NCBI RefSeq assembly: GCF_020829685.1
Contig: NZ_JAIVFR010000219.1
Location: 1-8,652 of the forward strand
Source of the DNA: Nostoc sp. CHAB 5715
Lineage (GTDB): Bacteria > Cyanobacteriota > Cyanobacteriia > Cyanobacteriales > Nostocaceae
Length of the DNA stretch: 8,652 nucleotides
Direction of reading: 5' to 3'
In this document: positions 6,201 through 8,652 of the stretch, piece after piece
Position numbering within the stretch: position 1 is the stretch's first letter
How the letters are laid out: each line of letters opens with the position of its first letter
Position numbers and translations under genes: made by a program
The notes under the pieces: generated by a model
Database searches by the model: none
Told to the model about the DNA's origin: nothing
The model's input: only the letters and a program-made list of their open reading frames with translations

Positions 6201-6218
6201 AAATTGTTGTGATATAAT
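6189..6218 (+). promoter_or_regulatory. Candidate rps1 promoter abutting the STRR2 array
   Basis: A perfect TATAAT (6213-6218) has ATGACT (6189-6194; 4 of 6 to TTGACA) 18 bases upstream, and that hexamer is part of the last-but-one heptamer unit. Transcription would start near 6225, giving a leader of about 145 bases before rps1. The leader contains a small CTAGC/GCTAG hairpin (6250-6254 and 6263-6267). The rest of the gap 5990-6369 is the psbT hairpin and the heptamer arrays. Confidence 0.5.
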
Positions 6219-6369
6219 TTCCAATCTTGGGAGTAGATATGTGTTAATACTAGCTTTTCTGCGCTAGGATGAAAATGGATGTTAATGTAAGCTGCCATAA
6301 AACTGTTTGCATAACACATCTGGCTTGTCGCACAACCTTTACGGAGACTAGAACCAGGAACAAATCAGC

Positions 6370-7437
6370 ATGGTCAATCAGAATTTAACCGCTACAGAAA
6401 TTGGATTCACTCACGAAGATTTCGCTGCTCTACTTGACAAATACGATTATCATTTTAGCCCTGGTGATGTTGTCCCAGGAACAGTTTTCAGTATAGAGCC
6501 GCGCGGCGCTCTGATTGACATTGGTGCTAAAACCGCAGCATATATTCCTATACAAGAAATGTCTATTAACCGGGTAGATAGCCCGGAAGAAGTCTTACAG
6601 TCAAACGAAACGCGGGAATTTTTTATCCTTACTGATGAAAACGAAGATGGTCAATTAACCCTTTCCATTCGCCGTATTGAATATATGCGGGCTTGGGAGC
6701 GCGTGCGACAGCTGCAAGCAGAAGATGCTACTGTCCGTTCTGGCGTATTTGCAACCAATCGCGGTGGAGCATTGGTACGGATTGAGGGATTACGTGGTTT
6801 TATCCCAGGTTCTCATATCAGTACCCGCAAACCTAAAGAAGAATTGGTAGGCGAAGATTTGCCATTGAAATTCCTAGAGGTGGACGAAGAACGTAACCGC
6901 TTAGTTCTATCTCACCGTCGGGCGCTGGTTGAACGTAAGATGAACCGCCTAGAAGTCGGCGAAGTAGTAATTGGTACAGTTCGTGGGATCAAACCCTACG
7001 GTGCTTTCATCGACATTGGCGGCGTCAGTGGTCTACTACACATTTCTGAGATTTCCCACGAACATATTGATACACCTCATAGCGTATTCAATGTCAATGA
7101 TGAAGTAAAAGTTATGATCATTGACTTGGATGCAGAAAGGGGTCGGATTTCCCTATCTACCAAGCAGCTAGAACCCGAACCCGGCGACATGATTAAAAAC
7201 CGGGATTTAGTCTACGATAAAGCAGAAGAAATGGCTGCTAAGTATCGTGAACAGCTGTTAGCCAAGCAACAAGGTGCTACTGCGGCGGCGGCTGCACCTG
7301 CGGAAGTTTTAGCAGAAGAAGATATTCCACCAGCAGCGGAACTTGACGAAGATATTCCACCAGCAACGGAAACTGAAGAAGATATTCCACCAGCAACAGA
7401 AACTGAAGAGGGAATTCCAGCAGCTATTGAAGAATAA
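6370..7437 (+). CDS. rps1: 30S ribosomal protein S1, cyanobacterial three-domain form
   Basis: S1 binds mRNA at the 30S subunit and helps initiate translation, especially on messages with weak Shine-Dalgarno sequences. The 355-residue protein has three S1 (OB-fold) domains at about 31-101 (PGDVVPGTVFSIEPRGALIDIG), 118-184 and 198-266 (VGEVVIGTVRGIKPYGAFIDIG), compared with six in E. coli; three is the known cyanobacterial and plastid form. A basic helical segment (about 280-300) and an Ala-rich stretch lead into an acidic tail (312-355) of a repeated EEDIPPATET unit. AGGA at 6356-6359 lies 10 bases before the ATG, and the N-terminus MVNQNLTATEIGFTHEDFAA fits the family from memory. The position after psbB-psbT matches the order I recall in Nostoc. 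It has its own promoter candidate and a clear terminator. Confidence 0.97.
   Translation: MVNQNLTATEIGFTHEDFAALLDKYDYHFSPGDVVPGTVFSIEPRGALIDIGAKTAAYIPIQEMSINRVDSPEEVLQSNETREFFILTDENEDGQLTLSIRRIEYMRAWERVRQLQAEDATVRSGVFATNRGGALVRIEGLRGFIPGSHISTRKPKEELVGEDLPLKFLEVDEERNRLVLSHRRALVERKMNRLEVGEVVIGTVRGIKPYGAFIDIGGVSGLLHISEISHEHIDTPHSVFNVNDEVKVMIIDLDAERGRISLSTKQLEPEPGDMIKNRDLVYDKAEEMAAKYREQLLAKQQGATAAAAAPAEVLAEEDIPPAAELDEDIPPATETEEDIPPATETEEGIPAAIEE
7315..7434 (+). repeat. 30-base tandem repeat encoding the acidic S1 tail
   Basis: A 30-base unit beginning GAAGATATTCCACCAGCA starts at 7318, 7348 and 7378 with few mismatches, and a diverged fourth copy (GAGGGAATTCCAGCAGCT) starts at 7408. It encodes (E/D)EDIPPA(A/T)E(T/L), ten residues per unit. 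In-frame copy-number change would alter tail length without breaking the gene. Confidence 0.85.
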
Positions 7438-7487
7438 TACATTTATAGTTTTACTTATTCTTAAGTAAGAGTATTAAATCATTGTAC

Positions 7488-7512
7488 AAAGAGGGGAAAA
7501 CCCTCTTTTTTT
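7488..7512 (+). terminator. Rho-independent terminator of rps1
   Basis: AAAGAGGG and CCCTCTTT form an 8-bp stem around GAAAA, and the T-run extends to seven (7506-7512). It lies 51 bases after the rps1 stop and separates rps1 from the HAD gene. It is the clearest intrinsic terminator in the window. Confidence 0.92.
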
Positions 7513-7596
7513 ATGTGGAGAATTGGGAACAGTTAGGAGTTAAGCATAAAAATTCATAACTCTTCACTTTTAACTAAATAAATGGAATGAAATATT

Positions 7597-8331
7597 ATGG
7601 CAACTATTAAATGTAGAAACATCACTTTTGATAATATCCAGGCAATTTTGTTTGACAAAAACGGTACTCTAGAAGATTCAGAAACGTATTTGCGATCGCT
7701 CGCACAAAGAGCAGCCAGGTTGATAGACGCTCAAGTTCCCGGTATTGGGGAACCGCTATTAATGGCATTTGGCATCAATGGCAATATTCTAGATCCGGCC
7801 GGTTTGATATCAGTAGCGAGTCGCCGTGAAACAGAAGTTGCGGCTGCGGCATATATTGCCGAAACAGGAAGAGGATGGTTTGAATCCTTAAAAATAGCCC
7901 GTCAAGCTTTGGATGAAGCAGAAAAATACATTGAAAAAACTCCTTCACCCCTGTTTGTGGGCAGCTTAGACTTGTTGAAATATCTACGGAAAGGGGGTTT
8001 GAAACTCGGTATTCTCTCAGCTGCAACAAGCGATGAGGTACATAACTTTGTAGAGAATCACCAATTAAATGATTATATCCAGTTGGAAATGGGAGTAGAT
8101 GAGGGGCCGAGTAAACCAGATCCAGTGCTATTTTTGCAAGCTTGCAAAGCTTTGGGAGTCCAACCAGGCGCTACATTGATGGTGGGTGATTCGGTTGGTG
8201 ATATGCAAATGGCGCGTGATGCTAAAGCCGCAGGTTGTATTGGTATCACTTGGGTGGGTAAGTCGGATAATGTCCGAGGTGCAGATGTGGTGATTAATCA
8301 AATTGATGAAATCCAGATTTTAAAAGATTAG
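7597..8331 (+). CDS. HAD-superfamily hydrolase (phosphatase-like)
   Basis: A predicted cytosolic phosphomonoesterase of 244 residues. HAD motifs appear in order: motif I LFDKNGTLEDS (18-28) with nucleophile Asp20; a helical cap region (about 30-118); motif II LGILSA with Ser141; motif III SKPDP with Lys173; and motif IV MVGDSVGDM with Asp198 and Asp202. The arrangement fits the phosphoglycolate phosphatase/beta-phosphoglucomutase-like subfamily, but the substrate cannot be told. The second Asp of motif I (DxD), the usual general acid/base, is Asn22 here, which may lower phosphatase activity. A HIP1 octamer (7692-7699) lies in the coding region. The ATG at 7597 has only a weak ribosome binding site (GGA at 7584-7586). 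The gene follows the rps1 terminator and probably has its own promoter, which I could not identify; GAGTTA/TAACTC (7537-7542 and 7557-7562) is a small hairpin upstream. Confidence 0.92.
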   Translation: MATIKCRNITFDNIQAILFDKNGTLEDSETYLRSLAQRAARLIDAQVPGIGEPLLMAFGINGNILDPAGLISVASRRETEVAAAAYIAETGRGWFESLKIARQALDEAEKYIEKTPSPLFVGSLDLLKYLRKGGLKLGILSAATSDEVHNFVENHQLNDYIQLEMGVDEGPSKPDPVLFLQACKALGVQPGATLMVGDSVGDMQMARDAKAAGCIGITWVGKSDNVRGADVVINQIDEIQILKD

Positions 8332-8340
8332 ATTAATTTA

Positions 8341-8429
8341 TAGCAGTTTTCAATTGCGTGAAGTAGGGGCGTATATATGTGTGCCTTTGTATATCATAGT
8401 ATTTTTAGTGTGTCAAGTTAAAACTGCTA
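8341..8429. mobile_element. Small MITE-like element with TAGCAGTTTT terminal inverted repeats
   Basis: TAGCAGTTTT (8341-8350) and AAAACTGCTA (8420-8429) are perfect 10-base terminal inverted repeats enclosing about 70 bases with no coding capacity. It starts 9 bases after the HAD stop. The termini share TATAGCAGTT with the right end of the element at 906-1088, and its interior is related to 1504-1541. Flanking TA/TAGGATATT does not give a clear target-site duplication. Confidence 0.6.
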
Positions 8430-8465
8430 GGATATTAATTGCTCCTTACGGTTGCTAAACAAGCC

Positions 8466-8652
8466 ATGCAAAACACAGAAACGACGTTACAACTTCGCCT
8501 GTGGACAGTTAAAGAATACCACCGGATGGCTGAGGCTGGGATTTTTGGTGCAGGCTTGTCTTCGATCTGCACGCCCTTGGCCAGTTGCTCGTCCACCAGC
8601 TTCTGCAGGGAGACAGAGTCCAGGAACTCGACCATGCGCTGGTTGAGCGACG
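8466..8652 (+). CDS. N-terminus of a Uma2-family (DUF820) protein, fused to foreign sequence
   Basis: From ATG 8466, residues 7-27 include LQLRLWTVKEYHRMAEAGIF, which closely resembles the start of Uma2-family proteins (PD-(D/E)XK-like putative endonucleases, abundant in cyanobacteria). The following residues should lead into a segment like PEERVELIEG, but from codon 28 (base 8547) they read GAGLSSICTPLASCSST, which is not family-like, while the DNA becomes G+C-rich. The frame stays open to the window edge, probably by chance. The genuine part is therefore likely to be 8466-8546 only. No Shine-Dalgarno sequence is evident. No enzymatic role can be inferred from so short a piece. Confidence 0.6.
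   Translation, partial: MQNTETTLQLRLWTVKEYHRMAEAGIFGAGLSSICTPLASCSSTSFCRETESRNSTMRWLSD
8547..8652 (-). CDS. Fragment of an unidentified G+C-rich gene, probably foreign
   Basis: The last 106 bases are about 61% G+C by my count. On the minus strand they read SLNQRMVEFLDSVSLQKLVD followed by EQLAKGVQIEDKPAP, a plausible amphipathic protein segment, with most codons ending in G or C, which is quite unlike the cyanobacterial genes here. The frame is open through the window edge, so the ATG at 8635 need not be a start. The reading continues leftwards across 8546 only as a shadow of the Uma2 sequence. I do not recognise the family. It may be contaminating or misjoined DNA from a high-G+C bacterium. 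Confidence 0.4.

Noticed and set aside
6024..6319. Two minus-strand frames with a repeating WSLVIGH peptide
   Set aside because: They arise from the 7-base tandem array read in different frames; the peptide period is purely the DNA repeat, and one frame also crosses the psbT terminator hairpin.
7212..7442. Minus-strand frame of Ala/Ser/Gly/Val-rich repeats
   Set aside because: It is the antisense shadow of the repetitive rps1 3' end.

Overview
The window looks like the chromosome of a filamentous, Nostoc-like cyanobacterium. Evidence: a complete photosystem II core antenna gene (psbB, CP47) followed by psbT; a three-domain cyanobacterial ribosomal protein S1; six copies of the cyanobacterial octamer GCGATCGC (HIP1; starting at 102, 203, 3517, 3963, 5939 and 7692); heptanucleotide short tandem repeats of the STRR type; and repeat-rich, A+T-rich intergenic DNA. 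The genus cannot be fixed from the sequence.

Layout. 1-744: C-terminal part of a sensor histidine kinase that starts before the window. 745-1617: no convincing gene; hairpins and two palindromic interspersed repeats (906-1088 and about 1218-1384). 1618-2280: first half of an ornithine acetyltransferase-like protein of the clavulanate Orf6/OAT2 type, cut off just after its self-cleavage site where a repeat-like sequence begins, so probably a gene remnant. 2281-2613: intergenic DNA with a promoter candidate for the next gene. 2614-3816: an AAA-type ATPase with an unfamiliar 240-residue N-terminal region. 3817-4253: psbB leader with a short heptamer repeat. 4254-5989: psbB-psbT, with a hairpin between them and a strong hairpin after psbT. 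6070-6201: heptamer arrays that run up to the likely rps1 promoter. 6370-7437: rps1, followed by a textbook terminator. 7597-8331: HAD-family hydrolase. 8341-8429: a small terminal-inverted-repeat element. 8466-8546: first 27 codons of a Uma2-family protein. The last 106 bases are G+C-rich and read as an unrelated gene on the minus strand, suggesting a chimeric sequence end.

How the parts fit. psbB and psbT encode neighbouring subunits of the photosystem II core and form an evident transcription unit; rps1 has its own promoter and terminator; the HAD gene stands alone. The left half is accessory in character: an orphan kinase, a broken biosynthetic gene and an uncharacterised ATPase separated by repeats, with no sign that they form one system. 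I found no CRISPR array, tRNA, rRNA, intact transposase or recognisable new defence or biosynthetic system. The points most worth a second look are the truncated OAT2-like gene, the ATPase with an altered Walker B motif and no lid, the promoter-adjacent STRR array, related small mobile-type repeats, and the foreign-looking right end.
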